Origin: Lachnospiraceae bacterium
Lineage (GTDB): Bacteria; Bacillota; Clostridia; Lachnospirales; Lachnospiraceae
Length of the DNA: 64,000 bases
NCBI GenBank assembly: GCA_017546025.1
Contig: JAFYYS010000021.1
Coordinates: 1-64,000 of the forward strand
Direction of reading: 5' to 3'
Of the stretch, positions 1 to 8,103 are shown piece by piece. Position 1 is the stretch's first letter. Each line of letters begins with the position of its first letter. The translations under genes were made by a program, and so were the position numbers. Under the pieces are notes generated by a model. It saw only the letters and a program-made list of their open reading frames with translations, was not told the DNA's origin and did not search any database.

Positions 1-35
1 CAGGTTCAATTTTTTGATGAGAATGGACAAGTGCG

Positions 36-145
36 CTCAGCCCCCACTAACAGACCCCAAATAAGAGGCATTGTAAAAGGGTCAGCCCCCACGGACTGAC
101 CCCAATTAACTTTGGGAAACCCCACTAAACTTTGGAGACCCGATT
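36..145. repeat. Degenerate short repeats, possible IS end remnant
   Basis: Two pairs of imperfect direct repeats are visible. The first pair, about 25 bp each, starts with TCAGCCCCCAC near 37 and 82; the second pair, about 22 bp each, starts with CCCC and contains AAACTTTGG or TAACTTTGG, near 108 and 123. The copy near 81-104 is also a small palindrome (GGTCAG/CTGACC). Repeated blocks of this kind occur at the ends of some insertion sequences, but no transposase is visible beside them. I see no gene in 1-192. Confidence 0.3.
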
Positions 146-192
146 TATCATCTGACCGTTTTACTTATTCTTTTCAATATTCGCTCTGCCGC

Positions 193-208
193 TTAGTTCT
201 CGATGCTG
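193..208 (-). other. att-like lysS 3'-end copy, outer part
   Basis: This is the distal fragment of a second lysS 3' end, including the stop codon (TTA at 193-195 on the plus strand). With the IS256 element and one target duplication removed it joins 1574-1591. The joined 34 bases match the end of intact lysS (16645-16678) at 31 positions. All three differences fall at third codon positions: Asp to Glu, and silent Arg and Leu changes. It is read as the outer attachment site of the island. Confidence 0.75.
201..208. repeat. Target-site duplication of the IS256 element (left)
   Basis: The 8-bp sequence CGATGCTG at 201-208 is repeated exactly at 1566-1573. Eight bases is the usual duplication length for the IS256 family. 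Confidence 0.85.
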
Positions 209-236
209 GATAAGGTAAAATAAGTTTCGCAAATTT
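209..236. repeat. IS256 left terminal inverted repeat
   Basis: It matches the reverse complement of 1538-1565 at about two thirds of positions. The strongest block is TTTCGCAAATT at the inner end and GATA at the tip. Confidence 0.75.
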
Positions 237-317
237 ATAAAAAGATAGACATGGACTATCTCCACTCGGTATTATTGAGTTACCACACACAATACAACCC
301 GAGGAGGAGCTAGAACC

Positions 318-1511
318 ATGTCTGATAACATTATACAATTAAACGAGGCCGCAATAAAGGGGGAATTGAAGGATCTCGTCAAAAACAGTGTGGAAGAGAC
401 CCTGAATGCCCTTCTGAATCACGAAGCCGATGAACTGGTCAATGCGGAGCGCTACGAGCGTTCCGGCAAACGACAAGGCTATCGTTCCGGCCATTATGAT
501 CGGAACTTTACGACTACGTCCGGTGATGTTACGCTGCACGTTCCGAAGCTGAAAGGAATCCAGTTCGAAACGGCAATCATTGAGCGTTATCGCCGCCGTG
601 AAACTTCCATTGAAGAGGCCCTGATTGAAATGTACCTGGCAGGCGTTTCTGTTCGCCGTGTGGAAGATATCACGGAGGCATTGTGGGGAACCCGCGTGTC
701 CTCCGGCACGATAAGCAACCTCAATCAGAAAGCCTACGAAAACATCGAAAAATGGCGTTGCAGGCCAATCACCGATAAGTATGCCTATGTCTATGTTGAC
801 GGTGTCTATCTGAAACGAAGCTGGGGCGGCGAAGTGCAAAACGTATCCGTTCTGATTGCCATCGGCGTCAATCAGGATGGTTACCGTGAGATTCTCGGCG
901 CAGCTGAAGGCATGAAGGAGGATCACGAAAGCTGGCATAACTTCCTCGTATGGCTGAAGGAACGCGGCCTCGATGGGATTCGTCTGTTTATCGGTGACAA
1001 GAATCTCGGAATGCTGGAAACCATCCATGAAGTGTTCCCGGATGCCAGGTACCAGCGTTGCATCGTCCATTTTTACAGAAATGTTTTCTCTGTCGTGCCC
1101 CGGGGAAGGGTCCGTGAGGTATCCATGATGCTCAAGGCCATCCACGCTCAGGAAAGCAAGGCGGCAGCACGCGAAAAGGCGGCTCAGGTCGCTGAGAATC
1201 TTCGCGAAATGAAGCTGAAGGCGGCTGCAAAAAAGGTAGAGGACAGCATAGAGGAAACCCTCACCTTTATGGACTTCCCAAGCCAGCACTGGACCAGGAT
1301 CAGAACCAACAATACCCTGGAACGACTTAACCGTGAGATTAAGCGGCGCACCAGGCCCATCGGAGCATTTCCGGATGGCAACAGTGCACTGATGCTGGTA
1401 TGTGCAAGACTACGGCACGTAGCAGGCACGGAATGGGGAACCAAACGCTATATGAACATGGATCATCTCATGGAAATGGATAACAACCGGGATGATGGTT
1501 TGGCCGGGTAA
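318..1511 (+). CDS. IS256-family transposase
   Basis: This 397-aa DDE transposase of the IS256 (Transposase_mut) family catalyses cut-and-paste or copy-out movement of its own element. The catalytic triad is visible: Asp161 (YVYVDGVYLK), Asp227 (FIGDKNLGM) and Glu335 (NNTLERLNRE). The family signature around the Glu (NNTxERLNREIKRR) is complete, and the length is normal for the family, about 390-410 aa. A GAGGAGG ribosome binding site lies before the ATG at 318. The gene fills most of the element at 209-1565. No frameshift or missing residue is seen, so the enzyme is probably functional. Confidence 0.95.
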   Translation: MSDNIIQLNEAAIKGELKDLVKNSVEETLNALLNHEADELVNAERYERSGKRQGYRSGHYDRNFTTTSGDVTLHVPKLKGIQFETAIIERYRRRETSIEEALIEMYLAGVSVRRVEDITEALWGTRVSSGTISNLNQKAYENIEKWRCRPITDKYAYVYVDGVYLKRSWGGEVQNVSVLIAIGVNQDGYREILGAAEGMKEDHESWHNFLVWLKERGLDGIRLFIGDKNLGMLETIHEVFPDARYQRCIVHFYRNVFSVVPRGRVREVSMMLKAIHAQESKAAAREKAAQVAENLREMKLKAAAKKVEDSIEETLTFMDFPSQHWTRIRTNNTLERLNREIKRRTRPIGAFPDGNSALMLVCARLRHVAGTEWGTKRYMNMDHLMEMDNNRDDGLAG

Positions 1512-1537
1512 CGGCCGGCAACCGAGCGGTCAAAACT

Positions 1538-1565
1538 GAATTTGCGAAATTATCTTGACACTATC
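1538..1565. repeat. IS256 right terminal inverted repeat
   Basis: Inverted partner of 209-236. It is followed at 1566-1573 by the second copy of the 8-bp duplication CGATGCTG. Confidence 0.75.
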
Positions 1566-1573
1566 CGATGCTG

Positions 1574-1591
1574 CGCATTGTCGGGAATAGC
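1574..1591 (-). other. att-like lysS 3'-end copy, inner part
   Basis: Continuation of the lysS 3'-end duplicate cut by the IS256 element. Read on the minus strand it encodes LFPTMRS, to be completed by IEN-stop from 193-208, against LFPTMRSIDN-stop in the intact gene. Similarity to lysS stops just inside, as expected for an attachment site rather than a gene duplication. Confidence 0.72.
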
Positions 1592-1735
1592 GACAACCTA
1601 AACGGCATCAATCTGTAATGCACGGTATTAAAGGGTTTTGCAACAATGAGCAGTTGCCACAACCATGGTACCGAGAAGCACCAAACCACAAAAAATTGCT
1701 TTATTTCTGTTGTAGTAACCCCGTTTTTCAAGCAG

Positions 1736-1911
1736 TTATCCGTATCTACGGATCTCTTCTAAAAAACGTCTAATCTTGCTGCTAAATTCTCTAGTGATTC
1801 TTTTTTCTTTGCGTAATTGACTTCTGCGTAAATGTCAAGTGTGGTCTAAACATTCGCATGACCCATTACTTCCTGAATAACTTTAATATTTGTTTCTGTC
1901 TCACATATCCC
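1736..1911 (-). pseudogene. Tyrosine recombinase (integrase) C-terminal remnant
   Basis: Reading the minus strand gives CETETNIKVIQEVMGHANV, then a TAG stop at 1846-1848, then TTLDIYAEVNYAKKKESLEN and a tail ending at the TAA (1736-1738). This is the conserved end of a phage-type integrase: the helix with the LGH/MGH box, then the strand carrying the catalytic tyrosine (DIYAE). The first Arg, the HxxR box and the N-terminal domains are not found upstream, so it is a fragment as well as being interrupted by a stop. Its place beside the att copy identifies it as the former integrase of the island. Confidence 0.8.
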
Positions 1912-1965
1912 GATCCATATTCAATCCTCCGTTTTAATAACACTATTCCGCATTCTTTTTTCCCT

Positions 1966-2548
1966 CTATTCTTCAGTCGCAACCTTTCCTTCACAGTTTA
2001 TTTCCTTACAACACTTATGGATAGCCATCGCCTGAGCAAGGCTTCTTTCCTCTCGAGCGGTAATAACAGGTTTTGCATCAAGTGCATACAGGTGACACAC
2101 TCTGTGAGCATGGTACAGTACCCCGTAAGCATTGTTCCCACGCCCCAACCGTTCCTGTGCTACATCATCTATCATTTCTACCTTAGGCAGTGGTTTCAGG
2201 TACTTCTCCCAAGCATCATACAAATCGGTCTCTTTAAGCAGTTCCGAGACATCCACTTCCTCGTCCCAAAGTTCTTTCCAGTATTTTGAAAGAGCGCGAA
2301 GTTCGTCCAACATCACCCGGACTGATTCTTTCAACTCCGTCAATGCGCCTTCGTCCCCCCTCATGCCACACTTATAGACACGAATCTGGCCGTAACTCTC
2401 ATCAAACGGATCTTCATCCTCTACTCCAACCAAAAGCGTTCCGTCTTCTGTAATCATTCCAAACAAAAAAGTCAAGATAGTTATCCCACGGCATTTCCTG
2501 CAAATTCTCAATATCATTTATTACAATTAGCCTTCCATTCCAATTCAT
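1966..2548 (-). pseudogene. Frameshifted hypothetical protein
   Basis: A gene starts at the ATG at 2548 behind a GAGGAGG site and reads MNWNGRLIVINDIENLQE and on to DNYLDFFV. It then leaves frame in a run of six T (minus strand, about 2463-2470). The next frame continues coherently with ITEDGTLLVGVEDEDPFDE to a stop at 1966. One extra T explains the break; a sequencing error or slippage there is possible. The joined product would be about 193 aa, acidic and soluble. I do not recognise the family. It is the last gene of the island's minus-strand run. Confidence 0.6.
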
Positions 2549-2567
2549 ATATGTCCTCCTCTTTCTG

Positions 2568-3851
2568 CTATTGAAGTTCATCAAGAGCACTCTCATAGAC
2601 TCTTTTGACTTTTTCCATTTCTTCTGCCAAAGTTTTACACAAAGAATCCAGGCTAGATGTATCGTCAATTCTGTTAGAATTAACAAGCTTTGTCGCAAAT
2701 AGATTTCTCGTATTTCTCACAATTGAATATTTCGAAGAGGGGATATACTCCTTTCCTTTTATCATCTGATTAACTCTGCTACGAACATCATTCAACGAAG
2801 GTGTTTTCCCCTCAAAATGAACGCACAACGAAACCTCTACGCGTCCTTCGTTATCAATCATGTTGTTATTGTCAAGTCTTGTGGATCCATCAGGAAAAAG
2901 TACCTCAAAATGAAGATTATTGCCATATGCCCAATCTTTCTTATACCAATAACACCAGTTCTTACTTCCTTCAATCCCACTGTTTTCATATCCTGAATTA
3001 AAGCATTCTTCATTGATTTTTGTATAAATTCGTTTCCGAATTTCGCTAAATAGGGCTCCTCTTGTAGTAATCATCTGGTTAATTACAACACTGTTACTGC
3101 AGATAAAATCTATAATGTCATTCGATATTTCCATGGCATTCTCCTCTTGTCTTAAGATGTTTGTCTCCATATTCTTAATATACTCACAAAACAAAAAAGA
3201 TGCACGTAAATTGTTAATGGGATTAATTGGAATACTCTTTATTCTATTTATGAAATCTTCGTGAGCCACCGGGATAAAATCACCAAAATCTTCCTTGTCG
3301 ATTGAAGCGATTGTTTTTCTAATCGCAAGGAATATCATATAAATAGGTCTCGAAGGATACTTCCTCTTTAGCTCCTTGGTATAACTTGTGAGTTGGTTTT
3401 TTTTACTCAACCCAGAAAAAACCTTATTTTCAATAGCGATTACGAAGTCTTCTCCTTCATGCTTTGCTTCAATCAAAAAATCAATTCTATCATTTGTAGA
3501 CAGAAAAACTTCTCTGGTCTTATGATATTCCCCTGGTCTTTCACTATCTACATATACAATATCGGTTTCACTTAAACGATTTTGTATATTTGCACAATCT
3601 AGTAGTTGATTCAGCGGCTCTACTCCTATCGAGTTCAAATGCGGTGATAGAATAAAAGCCAACCAATCAGATATGAAATCTTCGTCTGTTGTTTTACCAA
3701 AGATGTACGGCATTAAATGCTCCGTCACCCGAATTGATTCGTTTAGTTCCTTTTTAAGATACTTCGTATCCTTGTTAAACTTTTTCCAATCAGCACTAAT
3801 TAATTCAGCAAAATCTTCACTTTTTAGTTCTGGCAAGTCAATGAAGTCCAT
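2568..3851 (-). CDS. PD-(D/E)XK nuclease family protein (PDDEXK_4-like)
   Basis: 427 aa. The N-terminal third carries a PD-(D/E)XK nuclease core: Asp124 in NDRIDFLIEA, then Glu141 and Lys143 in VIAIENKVFSG, and Gln153 in the following helix. This is the pattern of the PDDEXK_4 group, stand-alone proteins often found in defence or mobile regions. The C-terminal half (about 230-427) is not recognised. A GGAGG site precedes the ATG at 3851. Two more proteins of the same group lie in this island (3935-5059 and 12867-13979), but sequence identity between them is low. DNA cleavage is inferred from the motif; the biological target is unknown. Confidence 0.75.
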   Translation of the reverse strand: MDFIDLPELKSEDFAELISADWKKFNKDTKYLKKELNESIRVTEHLMPYIFGKTTDEDFISDWLAFILSPHLNSIGVEPLNQLLDCANIQNRLSETDIVYVDSERPGEYHKTREVFLSTNDRIDFLIEAKHEGEDFVIAIENKVFSGLSKKNQLTSYTKELKRKYPSRPIYMIFLAIRKTIASIDKEDFGDFIPVAHEDFINRIKSIPINPINNLRASFLFCEYIKNMETNILRQEENAMEISNDIIDFICSNSVVINQMITTRGALFSEIRKRIYTKINEECFNSGYENSGIEGSKNWCYWYKKDWAYGNNLHFEVLFPDGSTRLDNNNMIDNEGRVEVSLCVHFEGKTPSLNDVRSRVNQMIKGKEYIPSSKYSIVRNTRNLFATKLVNSNRIDDTSSLDSLCKTLAEEMEKVKRVYESALDELQ

Positions 3852-3934
3852 CTTGTTTCCTCCGTTTCATTACTCCTCATGTATACTAAAGAAACACACT
3901 TTTAGTTTTCCACAAGTGTACCTTCTCAAAAAGT

Positions 3935-5059
3935 TCATCTCTTGGCCATTTGCTTTTCAACATCTTCTATAGCCGAACAAATATCAATCTTTTTCATTTT
4001 ATAATTATGACAATTCTCAATTCCTTTCTTTTTCAAATAATATGGAGTCTTTACCCCATCAGGGGCAACATGTTTCCATCTATTCTCTCTCCAACCTTGT
4101 TCGTTTATTTCACAGCAGGCGTATATATAGAGATTATCTTGAACACAGATTTTTATTATTTGCTGCTCGGGATTCTTTCTCTTTAAAACAAAGAATACGC
4201 GTAAATCGGTTTCCTCTTCATCAGTGCCAATCAACTCATTGCTATCAACCAAATCATATTTATCCTCTGGATATTCTAGTGTATTTCTTAAATAGGAGCA
4301 AACCACTCTTCTCCATAATTGATCATGATCCATTGCCAAGATGTGCGTTATGGCATAAGATACTTCGCAAGATTTCCAATCGTCGATTTTTGTTTCTTCT
4401 ATCATTTTATCCATTTCATTTCCCACCAGTAGATTGTTTATTGATTCAGCATATTGATTTATCAAATACTTTTTAGGCCCTCCATCCCTATAATTACATT
4501 GAATTTCTTGCAACCAATTTCTTAAACGGTCAAAGCCTAGTGAACAGAACTGTCCCACCTTCAAGTAGCGTCCATCCCTACCAATACTATTTTCAGATGG
4601 GTCTTTCCCCGATGGGGTAAGATAATATATCTTTTTCGTATTACCAATATCTTTGAAATACTGAATATAGTAATCGAACAACTGATGTTCCTGATCTTTA
4701 GCGTAAATCTTTACTTCAATAGGATAACACCCTTTTGCTGTTGTAATTAGGATGTCACATCTTCTATTATAATCAGTTCTATCCTCCAGAATCACTTGAG
4801 TTTTTTCGCATGGGTCTTCTATTTCCAACACTTTTTCTAAAAACAATTTAACATTTCGGGTGCGTTCCTCTTCCCCATCATTCATACTACTCCGCGGGTC
4901 CAGAATAGCACCTAGCATTCGGCACATTAACACTTCTTTATAATCGATTCCCAGAATAGAGAATACATTAATTTCTGAAGTTGTTCCTTTGGTAAGGTCG
5001 TTTTCTTCAGTACCCAACAACGTTTTCTGAATTGTTTTAAGTTCTTTATGAATACACAC
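3935..5059 (-). CDS. PD-(D/E)XK nuclease family protein (PDDEXK_4-like)
   Basis: 374 aa, starting at a GTG (5059) behind GGAGGTGAT. The N-terminal helix MCRMLGAILDP is typical of PDDEXK_4 proteins, which often have a conserved helix before the catalytic core. The core is Asp102 (RRCDILI), Glu115 and Lys117 (YPIEVKIYA), then Gln126 in a helix (DQEHQLFDYY). The rest (about 190-374) matches nothing I recognise. The A+T content is higher than in neighbouring core genes, consistent with transfer. It lies upstream of the first PD-(D/E)XK gene on the same strand with an 83-bp gap, so the two may be co-expressed. Confidence 0.75.
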   Translation of the reverse strand: MCIHKELKTIQKTLLGTEENDLTKGTTSEINVFSILGIDYKEVLMCRMLGAILDPRSSMNDGEEERTRNVKLFLEKVLEIEDPCEKTQVILEDRTDYNRRCDILITTAKGCYPIEVKIYAKDQEHQLFDYYIQYFKDIGNTKKIYYLTPSGKDPSENSIGRDGRYLKVGQFCSLGFDRLRNWLQEIQCNYRDGGPKKYLINQYAESINNLLVGNEMDKMIEETKIDDWKSCEVSYAITHILAMDHDQLWRRVVCSYLRNTLEYPEDKYDLVDSNELIGTDEEETDLRVFFVLKRKNPEQQIIKICVQDNLYIYACCEINEQGWRENRWKHVAPDGVKTPYYLKKKGIENCHNYKMKKIDICSAIEDVEKQMAKR

Positions 5060-5100
5060 TTTATCACCTCCTTTTTCATCAACACAAAAATACTGCTAAT

Positions 5101-6579
5101 CTATTCTGCAACCTCCCTCAGCTTCTCCAGCACCTTCACCATAGCGTAAGTATCAAGCCCGCAGTATTTAAGGAGGTTGGCGCGAAGCTTTTCGACTTCG
5201 TCCGGCGGGAGGGATGCCATTGCCGGGAAGGCGTTCATGGCCTCGCCACCGTTGTGAATCTGGTCGAGGTTGTGGTAGTCGAGTTCCGGGTCGTCAGGGC
5301 AAAGTGCTGGAAGCACGTACTTGATGGAGTAGGAGCCCTGCATTGCCTCTGAATACCAGGCTTGACTCTGGAACGGAATCATCAGGTCGTGCATATTCTT
5401 GTGGATATTCATAAGGTGTTCCGCAAGGTCCGAGTAGGTGTCAGCAAGGCTCATGATGACTTCCTTCTCGAATTTCATATTGTAGGCCATGCTGCACACA
5501 TTTTCCGGTATATCGGCGCAAAGGCGCTCGGCAAGAGCACGGCGCGGATCGGTGCCCTCTTTCGCGAGGAATTCTCTGTGATCCAGCCGGCCATCCGCGT
5601 ATTCGATGTGCAGGGAGTACTGGAACGGAATCTGCCCGTACGGCTTGCACCCCTCCCATTCCGGAACTGCCATCTGAAACGTTTCGAAGTCCAGATGGTA
5701 AATCGGGTAGCTGAGCGTTTTCAGGAACTCTCTGATTGCACCACGATCAATCTCGTCCGGCTTATGATAGAAAGCCGTCTCAACCTGACGCCATTGCTTC
5801 TCGCTAAGGTGCGGGGTCTTGCGGATAATGTCCTCGAAAGTCACGATTCCTTTATGGTAATACTCGAATTTCTTGTGTTTCTTCAGCCGGTGGATATTAA
5901 ACACCGACTGCTCCGGGACATCCTTCCAGCAATGCTGACAATAGGCGCATTCATACGGGTCCCAACAATATACTCCAATCTTCTGCTCAGGTTCTTCCAC
6001 CTGCTCCGCATATGCGCGAAATGCCACAACATTGTTCGCAACTTCGTCATACCGGCTCTTGCAGGCATCGGTATAATCCTCCACGGCAAATAAGCCCTGA
6101 ATATCAAGGCTTACATGAAATACATAACTATTATCTAGGTGCATGTTGAAGACCCGTTTAACATTGAGGCCACAGCGGGTCAGAACATAATTCTGAAACG
6201 CCATGTCGTCCACATAGATGGCCTTCACCTCGGTAGAACTCTTCACCTCAATGATGTCCCAGCCGTCGCCGTTCCGGCGAAGTATATCCACGGCGCAATA
6301 CAGACCGTCGATGGAGAAGCTCGCCTCGGCTATGGTTTCCGCGCCCGCCTCGATCAGCTCCTGCGTCCTTTGGCACATAGCCTTCTTGTCGTCGCTGTAC
6401 TCCACCTCACTGTAATCTCCGAAGTAGCCGCGTGCCAGTTCGCCGACCCTTGTGCCATTTGCCAGAATTGCCTCCGACGCCGTATCGACGGCCTCTTCCG
6501 GCATGTGCTTGTCCATCCACAGAATCTTTGGGCACTGAACGCCCTTACAATATCTTGATTTGCTAAGTCCGATTGCCAT
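5101..6579 (-). CDS. DUF2779 protein: Cas4-like nuclease plus DEDD exonuclease fold
   Basis: 492 aa. The N-terminal half is a RecB/Cas4-like nuclease: Asp98 (AVDILRR), Glu111 and Lys113 (IIEVKSST). Cysteines at 11 and 16 (CKGVQCP) and a cluster at 205-217 (CWDPYECAYCQHCW) could hold an iron-sulphur cluster as in Cas4 and AddB. The C-terminal half is a DEDD-type RNase H-fold exonuclease region (YHLDFETF at about 294-301, a later Asp in YCGLDTYA). This two-part layout is the DUF2779 family. The role is probably processing of DNA or RNA ends; the true substrate is unknown. GC content is higher than in the preceding two nuclease genes, so the island is a mosaic. Confidence 0.8.
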   Translation of the reverse strand: MAIGLSKSRYCKGVQCPKILWMDKHMPEEAVDTASEAILANGTRVGELARGYFGDYSEVEYSDDKKAMCQRTQELIEAGAETIAEASFSIDGLYCAVDILRRNGDGWDIIEVKSSTEVKAIYVDDMAFQNYVLTRCGLNVKRVFNMHLDNSYVFHVSLDIQGLFAVEDYTDACKSRYDEVANNVVAFRAYAEQVEEPEQKIGVYCWDPYECAYCQHCWKDVPEQSVFNIHRLKKHKKFEYYHKGIVTFEDIIRKTPHLSEKQWRQVETAFYHKPDEIDRGAIREFLKTLSYPIYHLDFETFQMAVPEWEGCKPYGQIPFQYSLHIEYADGRLDHREFLAKEGTDPRRALAERLCADIPENVCSMAYNMKFEKEVIMSLADTYSDLAEHLMNIHKNMHDLMIPFQSQAWYSEAMQGSYSIKYVLPALCPDDPELDYHNLDQIHNGGEAMNAFPAMASLPPDEVEKLRANLLKYCGLDTYAMVKVLEKLREVAE

Positions 6580-6623
6580 GGAAATACCTCTTTAGTCATG
6601 CAGGATTTGCGTATTCTTCTGTA

Positions 6624-7256
6624 TCAGTGTCCGTCTTCTATTGTTTCAATCAGATTATTCAACATCTTCTTCACTCGTGCATCACGACAATGATCTAATT
6701 TATTGCTTGCAATATCGACATAGTGACGATAAAACCTGTTGACTTTTTTACTGCGACTAGTTAGCGCCTTACTCTTCGCATAGCTTGTGAGGACCATATC
6801 AATTTTCCTTTTAAGGAATGCAATATCTCCATCAGGCAAGTCATCTTCTCTATCCATTCCATGTGGATTAATGATTGACCCCAAATACAAAGTGAAATCT
6901 TCTAAGCTAATCTCAGGATTAGCATTAAAACCACTCACATTACGCGTTCCTTCTATTTCGTCTATATTCACTCTGCTCTCATCAATATAAAGCGTAAATA
7001 CAGTATTCGCCTCAAGTATATTTCCATCGTCATCATATTCTGCAATTGCCAATTCCGCCATCAGGGACTCTTCGATTTGATAAATGGAAAACAGCTTCTG
7101 AAATGCTTCCGGATCTCTTCCCGCATCGATTTCTTCTATTAACCACTCTACTTCACCCTCGGCGTCTTCTTTGGAATCGCAGCGCCACTCAGCATAGACT
7201 TCATACTCGTAAATACTATCAAAGAAAAGTCTCAATTCTACACGATAGTTTTCCAT
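6624..7256 (-). CDS. Hypothetical protein
   Basis: 210 aa from the ATG at 7256, chosen over the in-frame TTG one codon upstream because GGAGATA lies at the right distance. It is acidic and soluble, with no signal peptide or membrane segment. The N-terminal half looks like alternating strands (YRVELRLFFDSIYEYEVYAEW); the C-terminal part is helical and basic (SKALTSRSKKVNRFYRHYVD). No family recognised. A+T-rich, like the PD-(D/E)XK genes nearby. Confidence 0.6.
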   Translation of the reverse strand: MENYRVELRLFFDSIYEYEVYAEWRCDSKEDAEGEVEWLIEEIDAGRDPEAFQKLFSIYQIEESLMAELAIAEYDDDGNILEANTVFTLYIDESRVNIDEIEGTRNVSGFNANPEISLEDFTLYLGSIINPHGMDREDDLPDGDIAFLKRKIDMVLTSYAKSKALTSRSKKVNRFYRHYVDIASNKLDHCRDARVKKMLNNLIETIEDGH

Positions 7257-7422
7257 CAATTATCTCCTTCCCAGCCTATTTGCGAAAATGAATCCGATGC
7301 AAATTAGTATATATTTATAATACCTAACACATTTTTCTCCCGTCAACGAATTAAAAATGTAAGATTATTCGTTTTAGGGACGCAGCCTCAATTTGATTAT
7401 CTTCATGTCATGTATCCCGACA

Positions 7423-7995
7423 TCAATCTTCTTTCTTTGCTTTCGCAATCATCTCCGCTATCGCCTTGCTCCTTTGCTCGTACGCAAGCAGCGTCTTCTC
7501 GCCGTATTCCAGCATACCTTCGTCCAATACGGCAAATGTGATTTCCATCCTGTAGTCGGGATTTTCCCGAAGGAAGTTACGGCACGTTCTGATGGCAACG
7601 TCCCATGCCAGCTCCATCGGATAGCCGTAGTGTCCTGTCGAGATAAGCGGGAAACCAATCGAGTGGATGCCATTTTCCTTCGCCAAGATCAAAGCATTCC
7701 GATAAGCGCTGGCCAGTGTTTCGGGCTCTCCGCGGGTACCATCGCTCCAGATTGGTCCGACCGCATGGATGACATACTTCGCGGGAAGCGCAAACCCGGG
7801 CGTGATGACAGCATTTCCGCTGTCGCAGTGCCCAATCCGGTCACAGGCTGCTGCCATCTCCTTTTCCCCGGCGGCGCGGAAGATACACCCGCTCACGCCG
7901 CCTCCTTCCTGCAGCCGGGTATTTGCCGCATTCACGATTGCTTCTGTGGGAAGCCTTGTGATATCAACTTTTCTGATTTCGATTGAACTAGTCAT
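7423..7995 (-). CDS. Macro domain protein (ADP-ribose hydrolase family)
   Basis: 190 aa, essentially a single macro domain of the YmdB/MacroD type. Visible motifs are the nucleotide-binding start (DITRLPTEAIVNAAN), the glycine loop with catalytic-type residues (GGGVSGCIFRAAG) and the second phosphate loop (PLISTGHYGYP). Family members bind ADP-ribose and many remove it from proteins, nucleic acids or O-acetyl-ADP-ribose. A C-terminal helix rich in Lys and Ala follows. The ribosome binding site is weak (GGGAAAAAG). Its place beside nuclease-fold genes in an island fits a role in defence or toxin reversal, but no partner ADP-ribosyltransferase is visible. Confidence 0.88.
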   Translation of the reverse strand: MTSSIEIRKVDITRLPTEAIVNAANTRLQEGGGVSGCIFRAAGEKEMAAACDRIGHCDSGNAVITPGFALPAKYVIHAVGPIWSDGTRGEPETLASAYRNALILAKENGIHSIGFPLISTGHYGYPMELAWDVAIRTCRNFLRENPDYRMEITFAVLDEGMLEYGEKTLLAYEQRSKAIAEMIAKAKKED

Positions 7996-8103
7996 TTCTT
8001 TTTCCCCATTTTATGTTCGATTTCTGTTAATTCTTCGAGTCATGGATAAACAGCCTCTCCTGCTTTGTGTCGTCTTTTCGCATTGTTCATTACCTGGATT
8101 TTC

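Larger units (their letters stand above)
209..1565 (+). mobile_element. IS256-family insertion sequence
   Basis: The element is 1,357 bp and apparently complete. It has imperfect terminal inverted repeats of about 28 bp (209-236 and 1538-1565, both starting GATA inwards and sharing TTTCGCAAATT), one full-length transposase gene and an exact 8-bp target duplication. It inserted into a short duplicate of the lysS 3' end, so it arrived after that duplicate was formed. The intact ends and open reading frame suggest a fairly recent insertion that may still be active. Confidence 0.88.

Noticed and set aside
339-1289. 316-aa frame opposite the IS256 transposase
   Set aside because: Antisense shadow of a transposase with an intact catalytic triad.
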